Assembly (NCBI GenBank): GCA_907163375.1
Contig: CAJQUW010016990.1
Location: 1 to 64,000, forward strand
Length of the DNA: 64,000 nucleotides
DNA from: Prostheceraeus crozeri
Lineage: Eukaryota; Platyhelminthes; Polycladida; Euryleptidae
Direction: 5' to 3'
Shown: piece after piece, positions 41,481-54,275 of the stretch
Layout: each line of letters opens with the position of its first letter
How positions within the stretch are numbered: position 1 is the first letter of the stretch
The notes under the pieces: generated by a model
Database searches by the model: none
What the model was told of the DNA's origin: nothing
The model's input: the letters and a program-made list of their open reading frames with translations, nothing else
Made by a program: the position numbers and the translations under genes

Positions 41481-42369
41481 ACTTAACTGGTGCACTGTAA
41501 TGAATAAACATGCTTCATGCTTTTCAGAATTGAATCAGTTAAGTGATTTAGACTAGAATTGAGCTATTTTACGACGTATTCAAATTTAGCATCCTCCCAT
41601 GAGTCTTGCGTTGCTAGTGTGAGGATCATTGAGTGCTATACTATAAAGCTTGTTGCTCGCTAGTTTCTTCATGCAAATTTTATATCGCATGTCATTAATT
41701 GAAAAATCTTCAGAAAAACACACCTATACTCTTCGTGAATCCAAATGTTTCAAAACAAGCCATGGATTTTAGTCCAAATTACGTTAATTGCTCGTAATAC
41801 AGCTATTACATGGCTATCACATTTCATCATGACTACCAGAAGCTGTTTTCACGACAGAGAGTACTAATTATCGCAAATTAGATTACAAGAAAATACGAGT
41901 TCGTTCCACGCTTTGCTATTGGCCGCAATATGTGACTCACATCTACTTTACCTCAAAAGCTTTCACAAATCGTGAAAAGGAGTGACTAAATGTCGGCAAC
42001 TATCAGCTGTTTCTAGAACACAAAATGGAGGATAAGACAAAATCGGTTTATTCCATAGCACATGCATCCGAATGACAACTTATTCAGTTGTCAACAAGCG
42101 TTAAAAGTACAAAAATCTTGTCGATGCCATTTTGATGAGATCAAGATCATATTTCCACTTCAGAAAAGGAAGTCCATTATTTCAATTTCTTTAAACACTC
42201 TTGGAGGGGACTCACCTTATGTGCTTCTCAGTATAAATAAGTCATGGTTTACATATTAATTTTCATGAGAATCAAGAAGTTCAAACAGATGGTTTACTCA
42301 TTGTAATGGGTAGCCTCTATTATTGAGATGTTTTTCCGTTTACAGGTACATTCAATTCATTTCTCTTAC
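41481..42369. other. intergenic or intronic, no feature seen
   Basis: Between the L2-type LINE and the NOP16-like exon. If the exon below is real, the next exon of that gene should lie here or further left on the minus strand; I could not find it. Confidence 0.35.
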
Positions 42370-42476
42370 TTTATAGTCAGTTCCATAGCGTTCAATCATG
42401 TCAGCACAGAAGAGTTGATCGTCTTCGTTAACGTGTACCTTTGGAGCAGCGACGTTTGCAGCGTCCACCATCATCT
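42370..42476 (-). CDS. candidate exon of a NOP16-like gene (downstream exon)
   Basis: 107 bases between an acceptor CTGTTTCAG and a donor GTAAGAG. It reads MMVDAANVAAPKVHVNEDDQ, then LFCADMIERYGTDYK. The last part resembles the conserved segment of the nucleolar ribosome-biogenesis protein NOP16 before its MARD-type motif (a helix ending HGDDYK or YGTDYK). The phase fits the upstream exon at 43487-43586: a trailing C plus AG makes Gln. The next exon was not found. Alternative: a chance exon-like stretch. Confidence 0.42.
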
Positions 42477-42594
42477 CTGAAACAGGGAGAAGACATTTTC
42501 CAAACTAATGACAATACAGGGTGATGTGATGCTTAAGAGACATCTCCCTCGACTCAAGTCTACGACCAGTCAAAATCAACCAGAAGATCTGGTC

Positions 42595-42760
42595 TCTGTG
42601 CCACGATGGTTAAGTACTTGGCCTAGCGATCTTTCAGTCCTGAGGTCGAGCACCGACAGCAACAATTGAAGTCGTCAGGAAGGGTATCCGGACCACAAAC
42701 CCTCCAAATTATAATTTAAAGTCTCAGTTGACGGCAGCAGTATGAGAGTGGTGACACTAA
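42595..42760 (+). mobile_element. tRNA-derived SINE
   Basis: An A-box-like GATGGTTAAGTACTTGG (about 42605-42621) and a B-box-like GAGGTCGAGCACC (42642-42654) are spaced as in tRNA promoters. A tail AGGAAGGGTATCCGG (about 42678-42692) is like the LINE-related tail of many marine SINEs. It lies between the two candidate NOP16-like exons. Confidence 0.6.
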
Positions 42761-43486
42761 ACCATCATTTTGTTTAGATGACATGAAACTGAATGCAGCA
42801 TAATGTTGCATTTTGTCATTTTTTCATTTACGTCACAGGAATCCTTATATCGTCTTCTCTCCTGGTATCCCATAATAGCTCAGCAGAAATGCTATTATCA
42901 TGTATATTGGCGAATATTTTATTTAATTGCATCGGATTCAGTGATATACATGCGGATATCCTTGTCGCTCCATTCTAAGATAGCACTCAGCTTCGTCTCC
43001 AACTATTTTGGATTGTCGTCCGGATGCCGTAGTTATTTAAGTATGACGACATACAGATGAAAACTTTTACGGCTTTTGAAGTGTAAATGCCAAGAAGTGC
43101 AAATATTTGGAGATAAATATATCTTACACATATACAAAATTGGATAGGTGCCTCTATGACAAGGAGTCCTAGATTATAACGCCATAACTATTATCTAGGA
43201 CTCATTGCTCTTGGACTAGAGGTGATAGTGTCTACTCATGAATAATCAATAAGAGTAGTAAGACAAGTGAATTGAATGTGAATTGAGAACTGAAGCATAT
43301 GGTTACTGCTTCTTGTCGTCAGATGTAATTATCCAATCCATATCATCATACTTCACTTCGTATCGAAGCAGTGTCGTCTGTATATTGATATGCAGTGTTG
43401 TATTTCAACGGTTTCTAGACAAATTTGAAACCCTAAAGAGTGAAGAGTTATTTTATATGTTTTCTGTACGGTTATACATAACTTAC

Positions 43487-43586
43487 GTTTCACAGTCTCT
43501 GTCATTGGCTTCTTTTCTTCATTCGCTTTTTCGGTTGTTGCCTCACTCTGAAAGGCAGATAACAATTTCTTCAACATTTCTGACAT
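43487..43586 (-). CDS. candidate exon of a NOP16-like gene (upstream exon)
   Basis: From an ATG (or from an acceptor-like CAATGTCAG just inside it) to a donor GTAAGT. Reads MSEMLKKLLSAFQSEA, then TTEKANEEKKPMTETVK. Charged, low-complexity linker-type sequence. Support comes from the good donor and the phase match to the exon at 42370-42476. If it is an internal exon, the N-terminal exons should lie at higher coordinates. No family signal of its own. Confidence 0.35.
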
Positions 43587-46500
43587 TGTGATGAGATCAG
43601 TAGTTAATCAGCAGAAAACCCAAGGTCAAGTCTCCAATTCGACTCAGATAAATTTAGAGCAGAGGTTCCCAACCTGTCGTACGCGAGGCCTCATCAAATG
43701 GTACGCTATGCATCACGATGATATAATTTAATCTATTCATGTCTCAAAAAGACGAAGATTTGTCTTATGCACAATTTTCATCCTGTCACATCTAACTTTG
43801 TATTATGGTGTTTAAATATCGATGCGACAGGCGATGCAATGACAGCTATTGAGCGACCGACAGGCCGAAATTGGCATAACAACACCATGCATTTTAGATT
43901 ATGCTTGAACTCAGCAAGACAAAATCACGTATTTTGAAAATGCTTATGGCATAGAAATTAATTTTTCAACTTTGACAAGCCAAAAAGTATTCACAAATTA
44001 TATAGGCTACGTTTCTTAAAAAACGACACTCAGCCTGTATTTGATTGTCGATAGAATGATAGATTTTTAAATTACGTGAGTTTGCCTTGTAAAATCAAAG
44101 GTTCCACTATATCGGCTGAAAGTGCACCCGCATCCAATCATTGTATCATCTGCACAAAACCGTTCCAATTTCTTTGCGATTACGCGGCTAACGTGTAAGA
44201 TCTCAAATAGCACTGAAATATTAAGAGGCTGGAAACCACTGATTTAGAGGAGCCAAAAAAACCCATCGTCAAACCTCCAATTAGACGCATATACATTATA
44301 CGCATATATTATTTGCATATATATGTACCCATATTAATATATGCATGTATATTTAGAGGAAATAAAAAAACAAATGGACTGACAACCGACATCCTTCGCT
44401 CCCAAAGACTAGCACACGTCTCTCCAGCGTAAACAGCAAATAGTTTTTCCTCAACATGACAACGATTTTTTTATCAGAGTTTTATCAGGTTTCAGGGGGC
44501 GAGCTATCACAACTGAGCATTTTTTCTACATCGACAGACAGGGCTGCGAACTCGAAATTGAACCGATAATTTGACTGAAGGAGACACTCAGTGGACATCC
44601 CAATGCTTCTCTCCACTTGATCAAATACTTGTTCATTTAAAACAAACTGCACTTTCCTAACCAATGTAGAAACAACAATCGCTCGCAATCTTCATCTCAG
44701 TTTCTGTTTTCTTTGGAGGAAATTGCATCTGAAATCGACTTAGAATGACTTTCTTGAAAATAGTCATGTAATTATGCAAATATCTTAATGATGCAAAAAT
44801 CACGTTGTATCTGCATACAAGTCAAAACAAACACGAAACATGGAAGACAAAATATATCGTGACTGAACGTTTATATTTGTTTATTTTTCATTTTGTGAGA
44901 AACAAAATTGCGTGATTTCATTCTTCCTACTGAATTAATCGACCAAACAGTTACCGCGACTTTGCGCAGACTTATGAAACTGTTTAGAACTGCTAGACTG
45001 AATTCAAATAGTATTCACTTTATACAGTTGAAACTGATCGCGAAGCGTTGAAATAGCAAATCGATTTTCATCAGTCGAAGACTTATGCCTTCTGTGATCA
45101 AAATTAACATATCCGACTGATGATCAAGCCTTTGATGAATTCAAATAGCTTTTCTTGAATTCCTGATTTCTCCAAAAGTCACAATCGCAGAGACTTAACT
45201 GCAGTTGGAAGCATGCTGAGCTGTGCGGTATTTCCTATATATTGATCGACATTGAGATCTTAGCACTAGTGCGAGGAGCCGCAATGAAATCTTAATACAC
45301 AAATTGTCTATACAAGAACCACTTCTTAAAATCTACATGTTATGTAAAGAAATGCGATTTCATGTTGGAAATGGATGGACATTTCTTGATCCAGTACGTT
45401 TTCATGGAATTATATCAGGGATGAGAACGCGATGCCTCTTCTAAGGGGCCCATATGTTGCTTTCCCTGGGGCCGGCCCATTTTCAGCTTTGATATGATTA
45501 CAAGTAATCCAAGAGTCAATTTTAAATAAATGTGGATCTTTATTCGCCTGTACACTATAGGTCCTATGCTGCGACTAAAATTACATTGATTATTAATGCA
45601 CTAAGGCCACAGATAATCATTAATTAGAGCTCAACCATATTGAGGCACAGTACTGTAGACAAAACCTCCACCCTTTTGGGAGTATAACTGATAGAATTTA
45701 AGCTGTTTAAAGCGCCGCATGTGAAACATCCTGAAATGTATAAAACATTTTCATGGCAATTATATTAAGCAGGAATTACAACTTTTCTGAGCTCAATGTT
45801 ATTTCAAAATGTCCTGATATGAGGGCGGGTTTTGCGAATCAAAATTTCTCGGTGTGTATGATGAGTTTCATAATGTACGAGTAATAATATATTCTTCACA
45901 ATGTACAGTATACTTCTTGAATACATATACCTACACTATACTATTGCACATGCAGTTTTTATAAAATTAATCGCCATTGGCGCCAATGATGTATTAAAAT
46001 AAAGAAGACGAATACCAATATAAATAAAATTTCTTAAATATAATAAAGTAATACCGGTATATAATAAAGTAATATGCTCATAATAATGCATCGGTATGCA
46101 CAATTTCTACAAGCAAGCTCTTATCGGCCTGCAATTTGAAGTAAGCCCAAGCCAGACATCATTCTCCTAGAATTTATTCATAAATCGATCGTCATGAACT
46201 TTTTGCAGCACACTGTCTTAAATTGGTAAGTAGTCAGGTTTCCCCATCATGTGCAAGGCATCATCTAACCAATGCTCTGTTATTCTGAAACTATCGTTCC
46301 AATTTAAAAACTTGATTTATATGGAGAAAAAAGTCGAGTAATTTGCTATGAAATCTTATGGCGATTGGTTATATAGTATGTTCGGTACAGGAGAGGGGAA
46401 CTACTAAAGAGTCAAAAAATGTAACAAGGGAACATAAATCACGGTGCGGGTATACAAGATAAATAATGCGTAGTCTAGTCAAAAAAGGTCCAACATCTTC

Positions 46501-47230
46501 AAAAAGGCTCATGTAGAGTTAGAGGGGTGCATGAATGGCTAGAGGGGACCTACGGATAACATCAATTGTAATGATTTGTGATCAGAGGGGTCTTATGCAA
46601 CGCATCATGAAGATGTTTTGTCTCATGACGGGACCATGTCATTCCATCTTATGGGCACACATATCTACCCCCTTACCCCTCCTATTTTAACTGCATTTTC
46701 TGGCAAATCTCAGAAATGACCCAGGTGGCCGTAAAAAAACCCCGGAATTCCGGATAAATCCGGAAGATTCTCTTCCCTGTTATATTACGGAAGAATATTT
46801 ATATTTCGGCATTGCACTGTGTACTTTTGGTATTGTATTGGGTACTTTTGGTAGCAATAATAGAAATCATCAACACGAAAAATGAATGCAGCAATCGAAT
46901 CCACAACAGCGGACGAGATTGCTGTGTGAATTTTGAGTACAACAACGCATTGCGATTAGTTAAAGTAAAATTTCTTTGAGACAGCCATGAAAAGATGCGT
47001 CGACTGCTACGAACCATATCTACTGGTAGGCCTACATAGTTCAAGCATCAAGGCCTTCTCCAAAAGTGCACAGCGCAATGCATTTGAATTTTGACATGGA
47101 AATATATCCTGTCGTTATAGAATTCATCATTTACTTGAATCCCAATTGAAGATGGAAAGTGGTTGGCCAATTGAATTTGGTCAGAATAAATTTCCTGATG
47201 GCATGATAAGTGGACTTACTCTGTCTCAAA
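43587..47230. other. gene-poor region
   Basis: No recognisable gene. An alternating AT/TATG-rich simple stretch lies at about 44280-44350. A minus-strand ORF at 44485-44688 has fair coding character but no family. Remainder ordinary. Confidence 0.4.
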
Positions 47231-49180
47231 TAGAATAGAATAGAAAATAAATTTATTCCCATTTCATCAATCACAACATGAATATATGCAGGTGGGTGTC
47301 AAGTTTTCATTTACACAAATTTACACTTGAAAAGAAAGGGAAAAGGACCAGAGGACCCATCATAAGGGTATAAACCTGGCCCTATAGCCTTTGAGCGGAT
47401 CACTATACGAGTACACTATAGTGATAGTATGATGTATGGTAATATCATGTATAGTGATTGTATGTGATAGGAGTCAGTCAATCAGATAAAGTCATATTCA
47501 CAAAAGAGATATTACGTTATACATGTGCAATATTTACATAGTCGTCAAAGAACACATTTACAAACTTGTTTACAAAACATGATTACAATATTACAAAATT
47601 TTGATTGGTTTTCACTCTGCAATTTACTGGCATGATTGTCAAAAAGTGATCATAGTATTAATCAGATAAGACTTTAAACATTTTTTAAAAGATTTTAAAT
47701 TATTAGTGTTTTTAATATGGTTAGGAAGTGCGTTCCACAAAAAGGGTATCTTGAATTTACTAATGCTTTGCTCCAAAGAAGTTCTATAATAGGGAAGCTG
47801 GAAGTTGTTATTGCGTCTTATCGATGTATTAACATAATTTTGAAAAATTTGTGGTAGTCATTCATTCATATATTTCATCTTGTAAGCAAGAACTAGTAAT
47901 TCATACGTGTACATTGTATCTACGTTCATATATAGTTCACGTTTGTAGAAATTTAGATTCAGAGATTGTTTTTCTTTACGATATATTATTTTAATCAATA
48001 TTTTATGCATTCTTTGTAATTTATTCAGCGGTTCTTTCTTTCCACTACCGTATGCTATCAAACAGTATTTTATCAATGGGATGCAAAGTTGCTCGTGCAA
48101 CATACGGAGCGTATTTTGCGGCATGAGATCTCTTAGTCTGTAAAACATAGGTATGAATTTTTTTTAACCTCTTGATTACCGAAAACACATGGTCATCAAA
48201 TCGTAAATCTTGATCAAAATTAACACCAAGGAATCTTGTCCTTTCAACTTGGCTTAGTTTAGTGTTTTTCAAACTGATATCTACTGCTTTCGATTTTTCT
48301 TTGTGGATTCTTGGTGGAATAAGTATAAATTCACATTTTCCTAGATGTAGAGTAAGCTTATTACATTCCATCCATGTTTGTATATTTTCTAAGGAATTTT
48401 GAGTTTTCACTATAACTCCATTGAGGGATTTGTCACTTACGATTAGATTTGTGTCGTCAGCGAAAAGGTTTAGCTCTCCATTAGTGCTAACATTTTTTAT
48501 ATCATTAATATAAATTAAAAACAACAGCGGACCTAGCGCTGAGCCTTGAGGTACTCCATTTTTAATCGTGAGCTTACTTGACCTAACATTATTTACGAGA
48601 ACTGTATGCGGCCTGTTTTTCAGGTATGTTGTGAACCATTCGTGCATGAAGCCACGAAAACCTATCCTATGCAATTTATTTAATAATATGTCTAAGTCTA
48701 CGGCATCGAAGGCCTTGGCTATATGTAGATTAACAGCAGCAGTAAATAGATTATTAGCCTTGGCTTGATATATTTTGTCAGTTAATTTTAAAACTGCTAG
48801 ATTTGTTGAATGACATTTGCGAAATCCAAATTGATTTTCATAGAGGGCCTTATTTTTTTCCAGATAGCATAACATTCTTTTATGGATCAGTTTTTCAAAG
48901 ATTTTTGTTAAGTAGCTTAGCAGACATATTGGTCTATAGTTAGACGGATTGCTTTTATCACCTTTTTTAAACAATGGTATAATGGTTGATTCCTTCAGGC
49001 TATCAGGGTATATTCCACTATTAACTGATTCATTGTATAATTTTGTTAGATAGGAAAATACTTGCAGTGGACAATGTTTGAAGATTTTTAATGGTACTCT
49101 GTCATGTGTCGATCGGTTATTGTTCATTGTGGTTATTGTATTAGTTAATTCTATCGTTGTGAAATTCTGAAACCTGAATG
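47231..49180 (-). mobile_element. Jockey/CR1-type LINE, 5'-truncated and inactivated
   Basis: Reverse transcriptase in order from high coordinates: LTKLYNESVNSGIYPDSLKE, NYRPICLLSYLTKIFEKLIH, ENQFGFRKCHSTNLAV, motif A region AAVNLHIAKAFDAVD, GVPQGSALGPLLFLIYIND, motif C NLFADDTNLI and a thumb region. In motif A the usual first Asp (LDLSKAFD) is His, which would abolish catalysis. The C-terminal part is in another frame (47858-48148), so a frameshift lies near 48100. The 3' region down to 47231 ends with AATAAATTTATTTTC and TATTC repeats on the minus strand. The endonuclease is absent. Confidence 0.9.
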
Positions 49181-49910
49181 AATTCGGATACAGAATTCAT
49201 TATTCGGAAATATATGAAGAGTTCTCAAACAACATCGAAGAAAATAGCAATAACGACACCGACCCTGAATTAGATTTTGATGAGAAGCTATTTGAGGAAA
49301 TAAACATCACAGATCCCTTCAAAGTGAACTACTATTTTCAATTCTGCATTTCCTTGGTGCTCGAGGACATGAAAAGTTCAGAAAGCTAAAGCAATCAGAC
49401 ATATGCATTGGATTTGATTTGAATGGCGTCAAGTATGTGCGCTTGAAATGCGAAAAAGACAAGAAAGGTGAGCCGAACAATTTAAGAAAGCCAAAGAATA
49501 CTCAGTCAAAAGGATAAATCGCATATACGATAGTCGAGCGATTGAATGTATCGAGTTGTACATCGCAATAATAAGCCGTGATCAACCTTCTCCAGATAAT
49601 CTCTTCCCACGTCCAATCAACTGCAAAATGTCGCACCAATTTTACAGCAGCAAGTAATTTCGTGTAGAAAGCTACTGAGGAAAATTCATGAAAAAACTAA
49701 TTGAAATCCTGAAACTTACAAAGATTTATACAAATAAGCGTAATGTATGGCGACTAGTGAATTCAACCTCGAATACTGTGTTGAACCTGGATGTTGAACA
49801 ATTATTCCAAGGCAATAGATATGTCAACTCGATTTCGCGCTTAAATAATCATTTCTTTCCATGGGAAGGCTTGTTGCTCTTACTTTGTTCTATCAACCAT
49901 AATCATCATT
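49181..49910 (+). mobile_element. Crypton-type tyrosine recombinase relic
   Basis: About 49335-49520 reads FSILHFLGARGHEKFRKLKQ, then SDICIGFDLNGVKYVRLKCEKDKKGE. This matches the arm around the first catalytic Arg of Crypton and KIAA1958-like (DUF3504) recombinases, where RG-x-E-x-R-x-L precedes a KTDxxGxEYL-type strand pair. In the next frame (to 49657), ECIELYIAIISRDQPSPDNL and FPRPINCKMS fit the following helix and FxRP motif. At least two frame changes and stops are present. Host-domesticated genes share this domain, so a processed host relic is the alternative. Confidence 0.5.
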
Positions 49911-51515
49911 TTTAGATCAAAGAATCTTTGCGTGGATGCAGTACAAAATGCTAAGACAAAGAGAGGAAAGTCCAAAAAACAGATGAGTTTTTCTCTCGTT
50001 TCATTGCGAGACCTTTTGATCGTTCTCAACGGCCATTGTCGGGAAAGGTAATCGGTCGTCGGGCATCGACAGGCGAAGGGCCTCGCAATATAACGAGAAG
50101 TTTCATCAATTATCATTTGGACTTGCGTAACTTTATCTCAAACCTAGTCCATTATTCAGTGAGCAAAATACTGTATGGGAACTGGCGATATGGAACTGAC
50201 TTAAAATTTTAATGATGGTTTTATATTCATTATGCACTAAAAGACATTTCACCTTTACAAGATCATAGGCTTCAATTGATCAACGAAGGAAAAAACAATT
50301 ATAGTTTCATTCTTGTTGTAATTTCATGTAGAAGACTTTATTTGTAACATTAATTTTGCTTAAGTGTGTGTACGGTATATGCACCAATTGTTTTCATTAA
50401 TTTCATTAATTGCACTAGTGAATTAGTGTCCTAGTTTTTTTTCTTTTTCCCAATCAAGCTTAAATTTCTGAGCTTATAGCTTGTTCGGCTTCGTGAAACC
50501 AAAATAGTTCTCTAGCTTGATATTTAGAACTCAGATTGACAGACTTGTTTACTTCTGTCACTCTTTATTTTGTCATTTTGTCACTTCTGATAATGAAGTG
50601 CAAAATCTTGGGAGCATTATTCTCATCGTATTAGTGCGAATTAAAATCGTTTAATTCTGATTCACCGTAAATGAAAGATTCCTGTAATTGCGTTCAAAGA
50701 CAGAATTACGAAATTTAATCGGCCCTTGTCAGAAACGAGGCTTCTTGAGTCTCTAGAAAGATGTCTCCAAACTGGCATTCTGCAATCTTTATAATTGGAA
50801 ATTGCACTTTCTGAGTAATTGGCACAGTCTGATATGGGCCTACTTGTAGTCTCGAATTCGAGATCTCGATATTGGGAAATTATTGATTCGAGATCTCGAG
50901 ATTGAGAGGTGAGATCGAGAATTTCACTAGTGGCGACGGAGTTGAAAAATATACGAATGAATGAATACATCAATCAGTTGAAAACTCGGCATGTCGTAGT
51001 TGCAGTAGGCATTCATTCAATGACATTTCAACTTGCGGTTTAGTCAATCAAAAATTTCGTGAAAAATGAACGAGAATTCTATTCTTGTCTATAACCAAAT
51101 TGTATCAAGATAACAAATTGGAACATTTTCACGATAAATCCGAAAACTAACAATGGATGCCGTCATAGTAACGACATCAGTGATCTGGTGATGTCAAAAA
51201 TAACTTCTAATAATAGCAGAATTATGTCATTCGAGAAATCTCTCCAACTACCTCGAGGAAAACTGGCTATATCAGGAAGTGAAAGAAAGATGAGAATCTA
51301 ATCAAAAATATCTCTTCAAATGTACTGGCTGCCCTACGAAATAGCCAACACATTACATGGATGATCCGCTCCGATGATGAATTTCTCACATCACAAGATA
51401 ACGAACTTCTCACACAATAAAGGCTGAATTTCTCACAACGCCGATAACAATGATCAAGTAATCATAACTATGTTTGAAATACTCATGAGTCAAAATCATA
51501 CAACAGCACAAGTTT
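49911..51515. other. intergenic, with short palindromes
   Basis: No gene. Two perfect 12-base palindromes, TCGAGATCTCGA, lie at 50858-50869 and 50888-50899. Otherwise ordinary AT-rich sequence. Confidence 0.45.
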
Positions 51516-52634
51516 CCTGACATCAGAGATGTAACCGGTCGCCGGTAGACCGGAGCAGGTCGCCGGTCCGGTCCGGTCTGAAAAATCAGACCGGCCAATA
51601 CCGGCAGAGACGGTCACATCGGCATAATTTCATCCGACATGATGTGAGGAAGTGTCCTTCATGTTGAATCCATCATGTCAATCAGTAAATTGTTAATTTT
51701 AGCAGCCGTTTTCAAGGCACATTTACATGCGGTGTGCGCTCTCCTCTAGGCGTGAAAACTTCTGTGCAGGCAATTCTGATATCTATCCGGTACGCACTTT
51801 CCCGTTCGATGCTTGATGACTTGATCACGTGCTTTCACCAGCAAGGCGCGCGATCTTCTCAGGTAACAGTGGCTGTTTCTCGGTGCTAGGCATCTTTTGA
51901 CTTAGTTAGGCCCTTACAGCTTATTCTTTCCCATTGCATTGCCAATGAAATTCTGGAACTTTTAATTGTTGTGAAAAATTAACATATAAAAATGTAATCA
52001 CCTATGTCTCTTTCCATTAGGTGTAGCGTATGGGGAACTGAAGGATTTTAATCTGATAGCCACCGTCGTGTCCTTCTAAATCTCTAGCTTGTTGTCGTAA
52101 AATGTTACAAAGGTACGTTCAATAGATGATGCTGCATAAACCTAGCTCTAGACAAAATCAAATTAAGTGTTCCTAGCCTAGGCTAGGAATTGTAACATTC
52201 TAACATGTAGCTAGGGCCTGCTAAGCATATAACAGGCAGGTCTAGCCTACTATAAAGGACATATCTGGTACAAGATGGGCCTATATATAAAGGCCTAAAT
52301 ATAGTGCATCGTAGGCCTGTACATTATGTTAATGCCTACCTACAGCTATACATCAATCTTATGCTTAGTCTACTCTATGAGCCGATAGCCCAGTAGGCTC
52401 GAACATCCGGTTTCGGTCTACAGCCTCCATAACTGACCTCACGATAGGCCTATTCGCTTGTAATCTTATGCGGTATCAAGTTATAGGCAACAATGTTTAA
52501 CTCGATATATTCATCGAAAGATCCGGTCGCCGGTCCAATGCCGGTCGTCGGTCCACTGCCGGACGCCGATATACCGGTGCCGGTCGCCGGTCCGGTCTGG
52601 AATATTCCGGACCGGTTACATCTCTGCCTGACAT
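51516..52634. mobile_element. non-autonomous hAT-type DNA transposon with 8-bp target duplication
   Basis: The element at 51524-52626 is bounded by terminal inverted repeats CAGAGATGTAACCGGTC, similar to the CAGAGGTGTAA ends of Tol2-like hAT elements. Both sides carry the 8-bp duplication CCTGACAT (51516-51523 and 52627-52634). Just inside each end are GC-rich CCGGT-type repeats and strong hairpins: a 9-bp stem at 51573-51594 and an interrupted palindrome at about 52592-52615. No transposase ORF in 1.1 kb. The perfect duplication indicates a recent insertion. Confidence 0.95.
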
Positions 52635-53955
52635 GTATGCAATTGTCGTAACATTCGTCTTGAGATCAGAGATGATTATTGGGTCCAAATCTTGAACCCA
52701 GATTCAAGTTGAAATTATGGTTTGAAGGAGGGAAGATTACGTGAAGCATTACATGCACTTCGAGTAATTTGATAATGACCAGTATGCAACTTTATTGCAC
52801 TGGTATGCGAGTATTATGTACTAGTAGGCCTACTATTTAATGATTATATGATGTAGGTTTGCAATATTTATAAAAGTAACTTCATGACTAAGTTTCAAAC
52901 GAAAGCATTGTCAGTTTTTCCAATGATATCTAGTGATATAAACTTTTTAGCACAATGCATTTAGGCTCAATTAATTGTGTAATATCTGTTGAATTATACA
53001 TTCCAACGTTTCAGAATATCTACCGTATAGAGCATGATGTAGTTTACATCCGCATAATCAACTTGCAGTAAAATGAGTCATGATTTTCACCAGTTGTGAT
53101 GTAATATTTTCAAACTGTAGGCTTTTTGGTACTCCTTTTTCTTCCCCCCCCACCACATTTTTCAAGTTTTCCAAAATCATCAAATTTCGACAAAGTTAGT
53201 CACATTGTGCTTAAAATAGACTTGATCTGTCACTGAGTGACACTACCACACGACTGAGAAGTCTTACTTGAACCCTGGGATGAAGGATTGGTCCCTTGGA
53301 TACTCAGTTAGAATACAAGGTACAGCTGTGATCATGAACTTCGTGTGATTGTTGTCTACAGACAAATAAGGAACAGTTGTCTAATTCTGGGGCTGTAAAT
53401 GTTCTACAAGTCAGATAAGAGGAGTTTTATACACTCAACGCTATGCGACGTTAGTGAGACTGCCCGTAGGAGCAAGAGAAGATCGTTGACGATGCAACAC
53501 TTCCGGGTGTCAACAACAGAAATGGGGGGGGGGTAGAATAGAAGTACCGGCTATTTTGAGTAAATTTCTGAAAAACTAGTTCTATTTTAATAATGTTTAT
53601 TTTTTCTAATAGTAATCCAATCAGCTATATTAATCTGTAACAATAATTGGAGATTCCGAGGTAAGTGGAGAGGTTGTTCTGTCTTGCTCAACGACCACAC
53701 AGTGAATGTAAAAACTTCGATCGAGTGCTTAACGCTTGGATGACTAATGCTTTTTTTACATTCGTTAATAAGACAGGAAACTTGGGTCTGAATGGGTCCA
53801 CCCTCAGACACAGAGCAAACAATGAACGATAAAATTGTTGGATTCCAAACCCAAGTATTCTGTTTCAGACAATTCGACAGCTCTCATGTAAACCACAGTC
53901 ACTCTACAATTCTACAACACCTCAATGTTTTGAATATTCTTCCCCTTGGCCATAA
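52635..53955. other. intergenic, no gene recognised
   Basis: Short homopolymer runs (C at about 53145, G at about 53525) and chance ORFs only. Confidence 0.45.
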
Positions 53956-54249
53956 TTAGTTAATAATGAATCCATCACATGGGGATCTTTTATATCGTTG
54001 TACTAGCACATTTGCTTGCATCATGCTTCTAAAACTCAAGTGGTGAACTTTCTTTTCACCGACCATCGGTTCTGGATCGCCCGACAGGTGTTCTTCCTCT
54101 TCATCACCTGCGCTTCGCCAAAATTCTTTACACGATGGAATTGTCCATGTGATCTTATTCATCGCGACGACGCAGCGTGCGCAGTGTTCTTTGGACGGGG
54201 CACTTTCTTCCGGCTGATGTAGTTCTTCATTCAAAACTCTACTCTTCAT
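53956..54249 (-). CDS. unrecognised ORF of 97 codons beside the BEL element
   Basis: Reads MKSRVLNEELHQPEESAPSK, then EHCARCVVAMNKITW and WRSAGDEEEEHLSGDPEPMV. Composition looks like real coding sequence and differs from its surroundings. The start is only 26 bases from the short BEL terminal repeat at 54276, so any upstream exon or promoter would be cut off by that element. No family recognised. Could be one exon of a host gene or a chance ORF. Confidence 0.3.
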   Translation of the reverse strand: MKSRVLNEELHQPEESAPSKEHCARCVVAMNKITWTIPSCKEFWRSAGDEEEEHLSGDPEPMVGEKKVHHLSFRSMMQANVLVQRYKRSPCDGFIIN

Positions 54250-54275
54250 GGCGAGAATCTGGACGCATTAATTTC

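Noticed and set aside
44485-44688. Minus-strand ORF as a host exon
   Set aside because: Reasonable amino acid composition, but no clear splice sites or family.
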